Translations under genes and position numbers: made by a program
The notes under the pieces: model-generated
The model's database searches: none
Told to the model about the DNA's origin: nothing
What the model saw: only the letters and a program-made list of their open reading frames with translations
Shown: in pieces, positions 1 to 13,410 of the stretch
Position numbering within the stretch: the first letter of the stretch is position 1
Layout: every line of letters starts with the position of its first letter
Assembly: GCF_963583255.1 (NCBI RefSeq)
Contig: NC_084809.1
Location: 129,001-193,000, forward strand
Direction: 5' to 3'
DNA from: Pyrus communis
Taxonomy: Eukaryota; Streptophyta; Magnoliopsida; Rosales; Rosaceae
DNA length: 64,000 bases

Positions 1-1493
1 ATAAGGGACCATCCCAAGCAAAGATGGAACAACACCCTTATAAAATGCCCGGGGTCCCTCCTGAACCCATATTTCTCTACGCAGAGTTTTAAGACTTGGA
101 ATTCTCCCACCTTCGCCAGTATAAGTTTGGATTCGTGTCTTAACAAGATCCATGGGATAGATCACAGTTTGTGCGACAGCACCTGCTAAGCCACCAGAAA
201 CAAGGCGAGTTGCAGTGCCGACATTAGCCTTATCTTCTTCACCATTAGCGTGGACAATAAAACTTTTCAGCATTTCACAAGTGTAGAACCTGATGGTGCT
301 TTCGGGAGCCACCTTCAAGACATTTAAACCATTGCCACGACAAAAGCCCAATAAGCCCCCTTCTCCCCATATCTCTCTTATTGCTGGCATAATTCGAGCT
401 CGTTTTGTTTGTACTTGCAAAATAACCTTTAAACGATCAAGAGGAGCGGTAGCTGTACGTGACGTTGCCCCTGCTACTGCTTCAGCAATCAAATATCTAC
501 TAGCATGGACATGCTTACTGATAACCTCCGGGACAACAGTCTGCTCCCTAATATCAACAAGGCACACCCTTTCCAAAAAATGATAAATATTCTCGATGGT
601 TGCCTCCTGAGGGTAAAGTAGAAGAAAATCTCTCCATTCTTCAAATGTTATAACACCATTATTATCCTTATCAACACGCTCAACAAAAAGTGCAAGTTCC
701 TCGTCATCAATTTCAATCCCTGCAAAAGAGGGGCTGGTGCGGCTTATAGAAGGAAAAGAATCCAACAAAGGAAAGCCATGTTTACGACGAGCTATAATTT
801 AAGTCTGAAGGATACGATACACTAGATAAAAACAAAGATTGATAAACTGATTATACAAAAAAACATAAGAAGATAGAGACGATTGACAAGCTTGTCTTGA
901 CATGTTTGAACATTCAAGAAGGAAAGCACAATGATTAAACAAGTAGATGAGAACGAAGGAAAGGAGTAGACACGAAAGCATGAAGGAAGGAAAATATATG
1001 ATAATATAGAGAAAAGGAAAAGGAGCAGCAGCAGTAGTAGCAGTAGTAGAGTTGGTTATATGGAGATACCTGCTCTTACAAGTGCATCCCAGAGCTCTTC
1101 AGGCAGAATGCAACCATTATGCTCGACATCTATTGCTTGAAAGATGCGATAGAGCTCGAGCTCTTTATGGTCCATGTAGCGCTTAAAATCTTGGTAATCG
1201 ACACGGCCATCTTGATTGGCATCGCAGACATTCAACAAATCCTTGGCCTACTTGTACTGGGAGGGTATGTCGAGGGCAGAGAGGCCGGCCTCAATGAGGG
1301 CGTAGTCCAAATAACCAACATTTGCGGTGTCAAAGAAGTTAAAGAGAGTGCGGATTCTGAGCTCTCTCTGCTCCTTGGTCTCTCCCAGGGCCAAAAGCAC
1401 GTGATCCATGGACACAGGCCCGGTTTTCTTAATGGGATTGCAGGCATTTCTTCTTCGGCCTGGCTTTGGCTTTGCGTCCTCCTCCATTGGCAT
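1..1493 (-). CDS. Calcium-dependent mitochondrial carrier (APC/SCaMC-like), 5' part, interrupted by an in-frame stop
   Basis: Family role: Ca2+-regulated exchange of ATP-Mg or ADP for phosphate across the mitochondrial inner membrane. Exon 1 (1493-1070) encodes the EF-hand N-terminal domain, with loops such as [12 protein letters not shown] and [12 protein letters not shown]. Exon 2 runs from 719 to the window edge. It holds another EF-hand ([12 protein letters not shown]) and the carrier repeats with PLDRLK and PMDLVK signatures, so the C-terminal part lies outside the window. The 720-1069 intron is GT-AG, phase 1, and restores the frame ([11 protein letters not shown]). After PSQYK, exon 1 has TAG at 1250-1248 where the reading otherwise resumes perfectly with [14 protein letters not shown]. 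The gene is therefore a pseudogene, a null allele, a sequencing error, or starts translation downstream. Family identity is certain; functionality is doubtful. Confidence 0.8.
1248..1250 (-). other. Premature in-frame TAG in the mitochondrial carrier gene
   Basis: On the minus strand the codons read AGC CAG TAC AAG TAG GCC AAG GAT. The frame is open for about 80 codons before the TAG and continues in the same frame, with family-typical sequence, to the exon 1 donor. This is a point nonsense change, not a frameshift. A tyrosine codon at this site would be one base away. Confidence 0.85.
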
Positions 1494-1554
1494 CTATTCC
1501 GTTGTATTTACTCAAATCAATTATTGTATTCTATGTGTAGTTAAACTAGGATTT

Positions 1555-2687
<1,133 letters not shown>

Positions 2688-2690
2688 TAA

Positions 2691-3435
2691 ATCTGACAAG
2701 TGGCACCAAATGGAGGAGGAAAATTCGAATTTTCTGGAATTGAAGAATCAAAATTACATTACAATGAAATGCATACTATAATAAAATATAAACGGAGGAG
2801 GATTAACAAGTGAGAATTACCGAGTGAACCGAGACGAATTTCCATTGCAGCAAATGAAAAGCCAGGTGTAATGTGTGTAATCGGCCACTGCTCCTCCTCT
2901 CCACAGTTGAGATGGTCGTCGGGGATCGTCAGCAATGCCATCGGGGAACAAGAAGAAGAAGAAGTTGCCGATTCCCATCACACTCCCAGACACGATCATA
3001 CGATTTGATTTTTTATTTCTGATTTTTTTGCTTTGTGTATCTATGTATGTTATGTGTACTCTATAACTTTACTTTTCTTTTTCACTATCCAAATTATAAA
3101 AAATAACCAATAATAAAGAAAATAAAAATGTGATTGTGATCAATACAATCCAATCCAATCGGACGCAGAACAGAAGAAGAAAGGTTGCAACTCGCAAGTG
3201 CAGACGCAGACGCAGAGACGAGAGAGGTGAAGGTATTGGATTTTTTCTATTTGTTTTTCCTAAAAAATAATTATTTAATTTAGTTGATGTCCAACTGTAG
3301 AGTAAGTTTTGCGCTCCTAGTTCGCTTTAAAAGTCGAGGATTCTAGCCTCCGAATCTTCAACATGAGGTCCAACGGCCCAAATCATCACCATCTGGACCC
3401 AAATTCAATTGAATTTTAACGCTGAAAAGCCTGAC
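2691..3435. other. Intergenic, no confident gene
   Basis: Holds a minus-strand open stretch starting at an ATG near 2941 (MALLTIPDDHLNCGEE...) that runs into a possible donor near 2820. I could not recognise it or find a partner exon, so it may be an orphan exon or chance. A roughly 32-bp unit beginning GACCCAAATTCAATT is duplicated in tandem near 3396 and 3433. Confidence 0.4.
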
Positions 3436-3439
3436 CCAA

Positions 3440-4425
3440 ATTCAATTAATTTTAACGCTGAAATTTAAATAGGCAGTTATAAGTATTACCCACAGTTATA
3501 ATAGGTATACATCGGTTATGAATATTACCCGTGGTTATAACGGATATACATTTACCCATTTAATTTAATATAGATATAATTTTTTTAAAAAAATTATAGG
3601 CCGTTGGATTGGTTATACCCATATAATTTAACATCGGAGTTCTGTGGTTGAATTCGTATCTGATTTTTTTTTTGTTTCCCATGTTTATATGTTTCTAATG
3701 CTGGAAGAAGTTTGATGCTTTGTGTTGTCTGGTATATTACCTGGCAATGTACTGAAAAAAAATGCTTTCTGCAATATCGAATGATGAATGTATTTGTCAT
3801 TTTACTAGTATGGTGGTATCCACCAGATAAACTTCTGTAGAATGGATCGATGGTTGAGTTACAGTAAGCAATTTCGGGATTTCCGATTTGTCTCAAAATT
3901 CCAAAATTATTTTGGAATTCCCAAAATTTTGGTTTGGAATCGGTCTTGAAATTAAAGATTTGTTTGGGTGTAGTAGAAAAATATCGTTCGTAAACTATCA
4001 TTTTAATTATTAGAATTGTATGAGGACTTAAATGATTAAAATAGGGAAATGCATGCTAAAATGTACCTATAACAACATTTAATTGTCAGAAAACGAAAAT
4101 TATGACAAAATTTTCTTTTGTAATTTTCAAGTTGTTAAAAAAAAAAACATGCAGACGGATGAAAAATGGGTAAATGGGTAAAAAAAGATAAACAGATTCA
4201 AAAACGGGTAAACGAGTAAATGATTATGGTTAAATGGGTAAACGGTTATGATTAAATGGGTACACGATTATAAGTATGGTTAACCGTTTATAAACCGTTA
4301 TGAGTATGGGTATAACCGTTTATGCAATTACCTAACGGGTAAACAATTATGCGAGTATGAACATAAACGGTTATGGGTAAATAACCGCGGTTACCCGTCC
4401 GTCATAACCGTTACCCATCCCTAAC
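3440..4425. repeat. hAT-like repeat region (GGGTAAAYGGTTA motifs)
   Basis: The right part (about 4140-4425) is packed with variants of GGGTAAACGGTTATG, and the left part (about 3470-3570) carries complementary motifs such as TATTACCCGTGGTTATAACGG. The right end reads, on the minus strand, TTAGGGATGGGTAACGGTTA, like termini of plant hAT elements, which carry such subterminal repeats. I could not find the matching left terminus or a target duplication. The 135-codon open frame inside (3594-4001, -) has no transposase features. Confidence 0.45.
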
Positions 4426-5729
4426 TATAAGAAGCACCAGATGCGTACATGTTTTTAGTGACCAATTTTTAGATCAATCAAATACCACTCCGTCTATCAA
4501 ATGTACCACAGAATGAGCCATAACAATGATATTTTAACGTGTTTGTAATGTATTCACACGTGCATGCAATGTTCTATTGACTAGGTAAAATCGGCAGTTT
4601 CAAGTTTAAACAAAAAATGATAATTAAGCAAAGCACATTTACATCACGTTCATGATTCTATATATTTACAATTACCAAGCTCAAGCAGGATAATCAACAA
4701 AATCATGCATCTCCCGCTGGTGACCTCGAATCGAAATCCAACCTCGGACTGCATTCTATCGGAGCTTAATTAGCCCTTTCCCTTTCAAAATATCAAATGC
4801 TGCTGCCTTGGCTCTGCATTTCTAGTTACTTCCCTCTCAAGACCTAGTTCCATTACTGCAGAGCAATTCCACTTTCTCGATCGGCTGCCGCCTGCAGCAA
4901 CCTTTCTTCTGACTTCTGACCCAATCATGTCCTTAGATGTCTCAGCCACTCCGACTTTCGTCTTTTAACCCACAGTTAGCTACATGTTGATATCTCACTC
5001 TCTAATCTCTCCTGAGTCTCCTCTCCTCTCCTCTCTCCTCTCCTCTCTAGTAATATATGTACACCTTGGGAAAGCCTGAAACAGAACAAGGTACACTAAC
5101 CGCTTGCTTTTATTCTAATCACAATGTTGTATGATATCCAATATTGACAGCTAACCTTTTCACAATGAATTTCTTCCCAATTTTATATAAGATGAATTCA
5201 ATCATATGAGGAATGCATGGAATTGGAACGGAACATTGATCATTGAATCTATGTTGTTCAATTCTCAGGTAAACTGCGGCTGCGCTATAAAACATGTTTA
5301 TGTCAAATGCCTATGAGCATCGGATGGTACTTTTCTTCATAACGCCGAAGGAGGTCTCAATTTAAATATTCATAAATTGACATAATATTGCTTGACTTGC
5401 GATAGCATGAGAAAGAATTTCAAATTAAGAAAAAGCTCAAAGGTTCCATTGCCATTACTATTAAAAGATTAGAAATCATTGAATCCACCAATAATTTCAG
5501 AAGTTGACGTTAATAACTAGTTAATTTTTTATGGTTCATACTGCTTTGGTGTCACATAACATTTGCAGTCGCCAGTCATGGATATAAAACAAGTTACATT
5601 CCAATCATACTCATCTTATTCATACTATAAAATCTCGAGCAGCGGAATTTTTTTTTCTTTGTTGTTTGTTTAAGAGCCAATAGAAAAGAAAAAAAAAGTG
5701 AAACATGTTTTTTAATAAGTGAAGCTGAA
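4426..5729. other. Intergenic, nothing recognised
   Basis: No coding stretch, tRNA or clear element. A CT-rich low-complexity tract (CTCCTCTCCTCTCC-type) lies near 5010-5050. Confidence 0.5.
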
Positions 5730-6120
5730 TGTTGAGAGTATTAGTTCCACGTCGAAGAAAAATAGGACATTGCATTTGTTTATAAGTAATTGAGTTATTT
5801 TTTATATTGTCAACTGATTTAATAGTGTAATCTCAACTTTTTTCACGGTATCAAAGTAGATTGTCCATTGTGTGAAGCCCACTGACCACATACACTCCAC
5901 GTTACTCAATTTGTTTTGTCCACGTGTTAAGCTTAAAAATTCGTCACACGTAAGGGAAGGGAACATGTTGAGAGTATTTATCTCGTATCGCCGAACGTGA
6001 TATGGCGTGTTAAGAGTATTAATCACATAGAAAAAATAAAAAAATTTACATATACTTACAAGTAATTAAACTATTCTTCATATTATCATTGATTTTATAA
6101 TGCAACCTCAGCTGTCTTTA
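5730..6120 (+). mobile_element. TRIM-type miniature LTR retroelement
   Basis: Two related repeats bracket about 120-160 bp. The first (5730-5845) starts TGTTGAGAGTATTAG and ends CAACTTTTTTCA. It is followed at once by GGTATCAAAGT, a degenerate match to the initiator-Met tRNA primer site (TGGTATCAGAGC). A purine-rich GTAAGGGAAGGGAA lies at about 5950-5963, just before the second repeat, which starts at 5966 or 6008 (TGTTGAGAGTATT and TGTTAAGAGTATT both occur) and ends near 6120. LTR, primer site, purine tract, LTR and no coding capacity is the layout of a TRIM. No target duplication was seen, so it is old. Confidence 0.65.
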
Positions 6121-6174
6121 CTAAAGCACTGCATCTCTGCAAACAACTCTGTCTAGTTTTTAAATAAGATTTTT

Positions 6175-6526
6175 TTAGCCAAAATAGTCTCTGAGATTTT
6201 CATAACACATAACTTTGGTCTTTAAGATTTAAAATCAATCAATAGAAGCGGTCCCTGAGATTGTCCACAATCCATTATTTTGGTCATTCCGTTAAAAAAC
6301 TTTGTTAAGTGGTCCCTAAGCTTTTTAATGGAAGAACCAAAATGATGGATGGTGGACAATCTCAGGAACCAAAGTTATGTATTATACCCTCAACTTAACT
6401 GAGTTTTGTTAACGGTATGACCAAAATAATGAATGGTGGACAATCTCAGGACCACTTTTATTGATTTTAAATCTCAGATACCAAAGTTATGTGTTATGCA
6501 AATCTCAGAGATCATTTTAACTAAAA
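6175..6526 (+). mobile_element. Long-TIR MITE
   Basis: The left end AGTCTCTGAGATTTTCATAA...CACATAACTTTGGT is mirrored at the right end (ACCAAAGTTATGTGTT...ATCTCAGAGATCATTTTAAC). Inner segments also pair: GGTCCCTGAGATTGTCCAC with GTGGACAATCTCAGG. The imperfect palindrome of about 350 bp has no coding capacity. The superfamily is not clear; a Mutator-like origin is possible. Confidence 0.75.
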
Positions 6527-8797
6527 CAAAACTTTAAATAATAATATTTATTACTTGTTAGTAATCATCATGAGAATCCAAACGAAGAAATGACATGAGC
6601 AAACGGAAGTGATGAAAAGGGCAGGAGGGAGGGAGAGATAGAGAACCGTAGAGGTTACAATGCTTATTATGGTTTGTATATAATTAATATGTGTTTAATT
6701 AATAGTTTAATCTAAGACTAGTTTGATGTATTATTTAATTGCTCAGTAGGAGCCATGTCAACATAGCTCATAGCTGGCCAGCCCAACTCCCTCGCTCTCT
6801 CCGTCTCTTTTTAAGATTCTTTGTTGAATGCTTTTATATATAAAAACGGAAATGTAAATATATATACAAGTATACGTATTACGTAATGTATATTGTCTTA
6901 AATTTGCCGTCAAGATGGGATTGTATTGTTCTTTACCCTTCTGTCTTTTTTTGTGCAGTTAAGTTTCAAGTTTATTTTTTTTACGTGGTTGTATTGGATA
7001 ATTAATTTGGATAAAATGGCGAGCTTGGCATAGCAGAAGATAGTTTTTATTGTGCCGCTAGTCCCACCAGTATCGGTATTGCACGCACACAACGAGGCCT
7101 CTCCCTCAGTCCCTCTCTCTCTCTCTCTCTCAAATTCCCAACTTGCATTAGCAGACAACTATTATTCTGCTTTACAGCCCACACAAAAAAGAAAAAAGAA
7201 ATAAACCAGTAATATTATTCATACCATATTTTTTATTATATTTTTATATCATTTTAAGTGATATTTGATGTGGACAACCACATCATTTGAATTAATCAGA
7301 TTTTTAAATTTAATTTTATTATTTAATAAACTAATAATTAAGAAAAAACTAGATAATTAAACGATGATTGTAGTATACGAGAAGTTTTGCTCCTTCATTT
7401 CCTTGGCTTTTGCAAATTTTTCAAATGATATGACTCTTTATATCAAATGTCACCTAAAATAGTATAGAAATGTGATATAAAAATATAATATGAATAACAT
7501 TACTTCATAAAGAATAAATTCATTTAAAAAAATATATAATCGACCAAAATAAATATATAAATAAACAGAGGCTGACAGACACGCGCTCTCTCTGTCTCTC
7601 TGTCTCTCTTATTCAGTTATTCTGGTTCACGCTTGACTCATATTTGATGTTTTGTTTTGGTGCTTGAGCATAAACCTTTGGTGGGTTGATTGCTTTGCAA
7701 TTGAAATTGAATTTGCATGGGGTGAGGTGGGGGTGGGTGGGTTTTCTGTCTGTCCCTTTGATTGATTGAACTAGAACTATATATCCATCGTCAAAATTCA
7801 AGAGAGATAGAGAACATAATTATTTAATTTGGTCTGTTATATTATTAGTATATGATGTGTTTGTGTTGATCAAGTTGAATTTGGGTGGTTTGGTTAAGAG
7901 TGCGAGAGAGAAGTAGCATTACAAGTGTTGTCGGCGCAAGGTCACTTTCTTTCGGCATTGTCTGTATCCAATCCAACGACGATATTGATATTTGAATATT
8001 TGATTGCATTTCCCTTCAATTTAATTTTATCCAAATTACAATCAGGATTGATACTTCTCCGATTCTCCTCTCTTCTCCTCTTGTCTTTACATTTTGATTT
8101 CCACCTGCATATTCTTCCATTCATTCATTCCTTCCTTCATTCAAACATGCCTCTTTTCTTTCTGTAATTATATCTCCTGCCTGCAACTTTCCCTGTCATG
8201 AAATTTCAATTGGATTTGGGTGCCAATTTCCTTTCTTCTTCTCGTTGTTGTTGTTGTTGTACTCGGAGGCTGTTCGTTCGTGTTGCCATTGGCAACTGAA
8301 GCTCGAGTATTTAGACATCTGGCTGCCTTACATTTCTGGGACAAGGACTGGAGGTTTGCAGCTGCCTAAACCCCATGATACAATGATGCTTTGTTTCTAT
8401 CTATGTTACTCTGCTTTTCTATTCTATTGCATTGTGAATGTATATCACTACTATTGGCATGACATTTTACTTGATTTTAAGGGCTTCGACTTTGATTTAA
8501 AAAACCATTGCTTTGCGGCCGTTGTAATCGTTGAAATTTTGCTCCCTTAAAGTTAATCCCACTCTCACAACTTGCTGTCTAATCTGTTTTCTAGTTGTCT
8601 GATGGAAGACCAATAATAAGGAAATAAAGAATTGAAAAGAAATAGTTACATCTGATGGATTTAATTCCCTTGCTTTCCGTGCACACCTTCTGTAGATTAT
8701 CATCCTCTGCGTTTTGTATCCTCTGGATTCCAGGTTCAATGCATGATAATTCGTTTTACAACAATACTACCCATAGTTGAAGTGGTTCGCATACCAA
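6527..8797. other. Intergenic and probable 5' region of the receptor-like kinase
   Basis: No coding sequence was recognised. It contains CT microsatellites near 7115 and 7585-7610, AT-rich DNA at 7200-7560, and pyrimidine-rich segments (7900-8250) that could be 5' UTR or 5' UTR intron of the kinase at 8798. The open frames at 7925-8167 and 8245-8550 have no recognisable features. Confidence 0.45.
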
Positions 8798-11490
8798 ATG
8801 TCAGCGTCTCTTGCAGCAATACTAGGAGGTGCTGCAGGAGCCGTGACTTTTGTGGGGATAAGCATCATACTCGTATGGTTCTGTATATCTCGCAATAGGA
8901 GTGTTTCAAGAACTTCTGAAACAGGTTCTTCTGATCCTTCTATTCAAGGTAACTCTTATATCACATGTTTGTTTCCTTCCTCGGGGAAACACACTTAGTA
9001 TAGCATAAACAACAGCCTTTCAATTATCTGTTTTGATAACTTGCAGTGGGAAGACATGGAGGGGTTGAGTTGTCAATGCGAGAAACAAGGCGTTTTCATA
9101 TGGAAGAACTGTCTCTGGCCACAAAACATTTCAGCGATAGAAATTTGATTGGGCAAGGAAATTTTGGGGAGGTGTATATGGGATTTCTCCAGGATGGAAT
9201 GCTTGTAGCCATCAAAAAGCGACCTGGAACAGCTAGTCCGGAATTTATCAACGAGGTAATGATCACTGTTCTAACCTTACAGGTGAAAGAAAAAAAGTCA
9301 ATGAATTTGCAAGGCCTCTTGACAGATGGGTTTTCTCTTTCACGGCATTCGAGTATTATATATAATTTTGAGCTTGTTTTAGGGTGATAGGGGTTGTGCA
9401 TTAACTGCTTATATATATATTTGAAGAATGACCAGTATATGCTGTTTGAACAAAATTTAAAGAGAATTATTATTGGCACTTCAAAATTCTCATTCTACAT
9501 TCCAAACTTTATATATTTAGAAAGAAAAATACATTTATGAGGAGTGTAGAATGAGAATTTTGGAGTGCCAATAACACTTCCCAATTAAAAATAACAAAAA
9601 ACGCTTTGTACAGGTTCGGGTCATAAGTTTGAATCAGTTTTTTTTTCTTCCTTACCAACTTTTCTTCCTGATGAATTTGATGGACTGGTATATGCTTTAG
9701 TTTTTTCTCTCCTTGAATTCCTATTTGTGTTTTTGCATTGAACAGTGTATCATGGTTTATCTAACTGGACAGAATATTATATCAGGTACACTATCTCTCA
9801 GCTATTCAGCATCGGAATATTGTTACTCTCTTGGGTTACTGCCAAGAAAATAATCTACAGTTTCTTGTGTACGAGTACATTCATAGTGGAAGTGTTTCCA
9901 GTCACTTGTTCGGTAAAACTCTATCCAGCCACCATATTTAATTTCGTGAGTCAAAAATTGTGCTGGTGATATAAATATCTACTTAGCATATAAGGGTTTC
10001 TTTAACTTCGTGTGATATGCATGTGGAATTATCATACATGCAGTACTGTATTTCGTACGAAACCCTTTTGTTTTATCAATTGTTGTATCTATAATGCCTA
10101 AATTTCACATATGGAGTTTTTCAAATTTTTCTTTGCAGGCACGGGCCAGCATTCACGTGAAAAGCTAGAATTCAAGAACCGCCTATCAATAGCTCAAGGG
10201 GCCGCTAAAGGTGATCATCTGCAAAATCAGTGAGCATTTGTGGCTTTCCTGGTATCAGGTTTTCATCTCTTTAGACAAAAAATATTCGGTTATGAGTATT
10301 GATCCGTCAAATTCTTTTGTCAGCAACTGTAACACTTTCAGATGTTCTAAAGTTCCTGCTTCTTTTTGTGAGAAGTCTGGAAGCAACGGTCTCCTATTTA
10401 TTAGGACTCATTTAGCTCCTCTGTCTGCAGGTTTGGCTCATCTTCACTCTTTGAGTCCCCGTGTGGTGCACAAGGATTTTAAAACAGCCAATGTTCTTGT
10501 AGATGAAAACTTCATAGCTAAGGTTGCAGACGCGGGAATTCGCAATTTCCTGGGAAGAGTTGATATTGCAGGCTCGTCTTCTCAAGTGACTGCTGATGAG
10601 ATGTTCCTTGCTCCAGAGTAATAGTCTCTCCCTCTCTCTTTGTTTTGTTTTTCTCTCTTTGTTGGATAAGGTTGGGTGAGGGGATGGGGGGTTGGAGTGT
10701 ATTGCCCTTAGTTCTTGGTGTTCAATATAACCATTCAAGCGAATGCTAAGAATAGTTGTCATTTTATCCAAATTTCTGTTTAATTTTGCAGGGTCAGAGA
10801 ATTCAGACGATTTTCAGAAAAAAGTGACGTATATAGTTTTGGTGTATTCCTCCTGGAGTTAGTGAGTGGGCGAGAAGCAAGAGATTTTGCATCTTCTGAC
10901 TCAAACCAGAACATGGTTGAATGGGTATGTGCTAGTGTGTCTTTACAACTGTTGGAATGCATTAGTCATATGATGGTATGCATTCAAATGTTTGCTTACA
11001 TTGGCTTCTCTTCTCTATATCATATAGTGAAGGACCGGGAATGGTACACTAAATACTTGCTCTGTTGATTGTTGTTACCGTTTATACACAATATGATAGT
11101 TAAAAGTTTAATTGCTGCAACTTGCCAACATCACTGTTGAATCTTGAATACGTTAGTAATTTCTTGTTAATGTGTGAAAATATTACACTAAAGTGGTTGA
11201 ATTTTGTTGTTGGGTCTTGTATAAAGGTGCAAAATATTCAAGAGGGCAGCAATGTATCGTGCATCATCGATGGGAGGTTGGGGAATAGCTTCACCGGTGA
11301 AGCTATGGAAGGGTTGATACAGTTGATCATGCGATGTGTGGAGGCTTCGAGTGAGGGGCGACCAAGCATGAGCAATGTGGTAACGGAGCTGGACCGGATA
11401 GTTGAGAAAGAGATGAGCTTGACGACAATAATGGGAGAAGGAACTTCTACAGTGATCCCAGGAAGTCAGCTATTTAAAGCAACAAAATAA
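8798..11490 (+). CDS. Receptor-like protein kinase with short N-terminus, one TM segment and atypical HKD/DAG motifs
   Basis: Seven exons (8798-8948, 9047-9255, 9786-9912, 10139-10210, 10431-10617, 10792-10924, 11227-11490), all GT-AG, give 380 residues. The first ATG of the open frame is at 8798. Residues 5-35 form one hydrophobic segment, so almost no ectodomain precedes the membrane. The kinase domain follows from about residue 67: glycine loop GQGNFGEVY (86-94), VAIKK lysine (107), catalytic loop HKD (200-202), DAG instead of DFG (220-222), then LAPEV. Family knowledge: this is a plant membrane-anchored Ser/Thr kinase type. Loss of the HRD arginine and the DFG phenylalanine may lower activity, but Lys, both Asp and the loop Asn (TANVLV) remain. 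The substrate is unknown. Intron 2 carries a small MITE. Confidence 0.88.
9470..9574 (+). mobile_element. Short palindromic MITE in kinase intron 2
   Basis: TTATTGGCACTTCAAAATTC followed by TCATTCTACATTCC pairs with GGAGTGTAGAATGAGAATTT followed by TGGAGTGCCAATAA. This gives a hairpin with arms of about 33 bp around a short AT-rich loop. It lies wholly within the intron. Confidence 0.75.
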
Positions 11491-12035
11491 AAAGACATGT
11501 ATGGCATCGCATCCTCCAAATTATTAAAAAACTTGGAGGAGTGATATTTGTGAAATAGGCTTTTTTTTTTTCCTTCTGTGAAAAGAAAAAGGAAATTGTT
11601 AATACTTTTTTTAGGTTTCCTTGCTGAAACATGAAACTAGAGAAAGAGAAGAGAAAAGAGAGGAGATATATCAGTTGTTCGATAAGTGTATAAAGCATTA
11701 TTTTTTTTATTTGATAAGTTTTACACGATGATGAATGTAAGAGCAGTGTTGTTCTTGTTATATAAACCATTATTTGTGGTTAATATAAATTGGGATTTGG
11801 ATGTAGGTTTTGGGTTGCTGTTACATATGTACGTTTTGCACTCTAAAAATTTAGATTGTTAGTAGCAATTCTCGTCAACGTACATATATACCGGCATTTC
11901 AGCACTAGTTGAGGAGAAGGCCTTTTCACTTTATTGCGAGTGAACAAGATTTTTAGATTTGTGTCAGTTGGAGAAGAGGAAACTGCGATTCATTTCATTG
12001 TAAATTTGTTTGTAATAGAGAGGAGACTGGAGAGG
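11491..12035. other. Kinase 3' end and UPF0496 promoter / 5' UTR
   Basis: Roughly 540 bp between two same-strand genes. The first half is likely 3' UTR of the kinase. Poly-T and AT-rich stretches follow. No other feature was recognised. Confidence 0.4.
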
Positions 12036-13410
12036 ATGCTGCAATGTCTCTCTCTGCAATTATCGTCGTCGTCGTCACCCTCCCCAGCAGCAGCAGCGGC
12101 TCCGAATGGCAATACTCATCCTCATCCGCCTCCCCCGTCGCAAGGTATTGGTCTGGGTCTGGCTCAATTTTTGACAATTTGGTAATTGAATTCAATTTTT
12201 TGACGTAATTTCAGGAGGAACGAGCTCTGAGGCATCGCCCTCCGCCACTCTCACCCACGAGTACACCCGCGCCGTCCAAAGCCAATCCTACAATGAAATT
12301 TGGTCCAAGGTTCATCAGGTCCACGACCACCAACATGATCCTGGTCATGATGAGCTGCAGCTGGAGGAGGAGGACCACGACGAATCGGATAATGAAGAGA
12401 GCCGCCACCGCCGGAGTCAGAGACAGCACCAGCTTCTGTTGGGGCGAGTGCTTCAGCCCAACCGAGAGAGCGTCCAAGAGGCGCTTCGCCTCTCCAAGCC
12501 CAACACCCTCACTCGCCTGGTCTCCGACTACTTCGACCAGAGCGAGAACACCACCCAAGCCTGCCTGCTGCTCCTCCACCGCAGCGTCTATCGAGCACGC
12601 GAGCTCTATGCTCCGCTCCACCAACTCCTCGACGCCGTCGTCCACTCTGACTCTGTGGAGTCGTCACTGAGCCTCAACCTCAGCCTCAGCCAGTCCCAGT
12701 GCCGTCGGGCCTTGGACGTCTTTCTTCAGTTCGACCTCAACGACAACCCCTTCCCTTCCCCTGACGACGCCGGCTCCCCCAATTTGGACAACATGCGCCG
12801 TTGCTTCTCCCAGCTCAAGCTCCAGCTAGACAGCCGCCTCCGCTCCTCCCGCTCCAAAATCCGCCTCATTCGCCGCGCCACTCTTGCCTCCGCCCTCTGC
12901 TTCATTGGCACTGCCGTTGGAGTCGCTGTCTCTGCTGTGGCTGTCACAGTCCACGCTCTCACTGCCGCCCTCGTTGTTGTTGCAGCGCCGCCTTTGTGCT
13001 GCACTGCCACTAGCACTGGCTCTGGCTCTGGTAGAAGCAGCAGTTGTTGCAATTGCAGCCCCATGACTACCACTGAGAAGAAGGAAATTGCCAATATGAA
13101 GCAACTTGATGCTGCTGCCCTGGGTACTTGTGTCCTCGACAATGACCTTGCCACCATTGACCGACTCGTTCGCCGCCTCCATGCCGCAGTGGAGGGGGAC
13201 AAGCTTCTGGTTCGCCTTGGATTGGATAGGGGATCTGTCAGTGGCACTGCGGTCGACAAGCATCCAATTCAGGAGGTGCTGAAACAGCTGCACAAGAGCC
13301 ACCCCAATTTCCTGCAACTTGTGGACGAACTTGAGGAGCATATATGCCTCTGCTTTAACACCGTCAACAGGTCCAGATCGCGGCTTTTCCAGCACATGTA
13401 TACACTTTAA
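12036..13410 (+). CDS. UPF0496 (DUF677) family protein
   Basis: Two exons (12036-12144, 12215-13410) give 434 residues. The N-terminus is Ser/Ala/Pro-rich. The main part has helical, coiled-coil-prone segments (for example PNRESVQEALRLSKPNTLTR and the RRCFSQLKLQLDSRLR region). A strongly hydrophobic stretch (about residues 230-268, rich in Ala and Val) probably forms one or two membrane passes, and a helical C-terminal region with HPIQEVLKQL and DELEEHICLCF follows. The arrangement matches plant UPF0496 proteins, whose biochemical role is not established. The coding exon is much more GC-rich than its surroundings, so its antisense frames are long; they are shadows. It converges with the DUF3754 gene, a pair that resembles Arabidopsis At3g19330/At3g19340 as I remember it. 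Confidence 0.88.

Noticed and set aside
3594..4001. 135-aa minus-strand ORF within the hAT-like region
   Set aside because: AT-rich, no transposase motifs, low complexity; probably chance.
12726..13395. Long antisense ORFs opposite the UPF0496 exon
   Set aside because: They are shadows produced by the high GC content of the real coding strand and have no domain.
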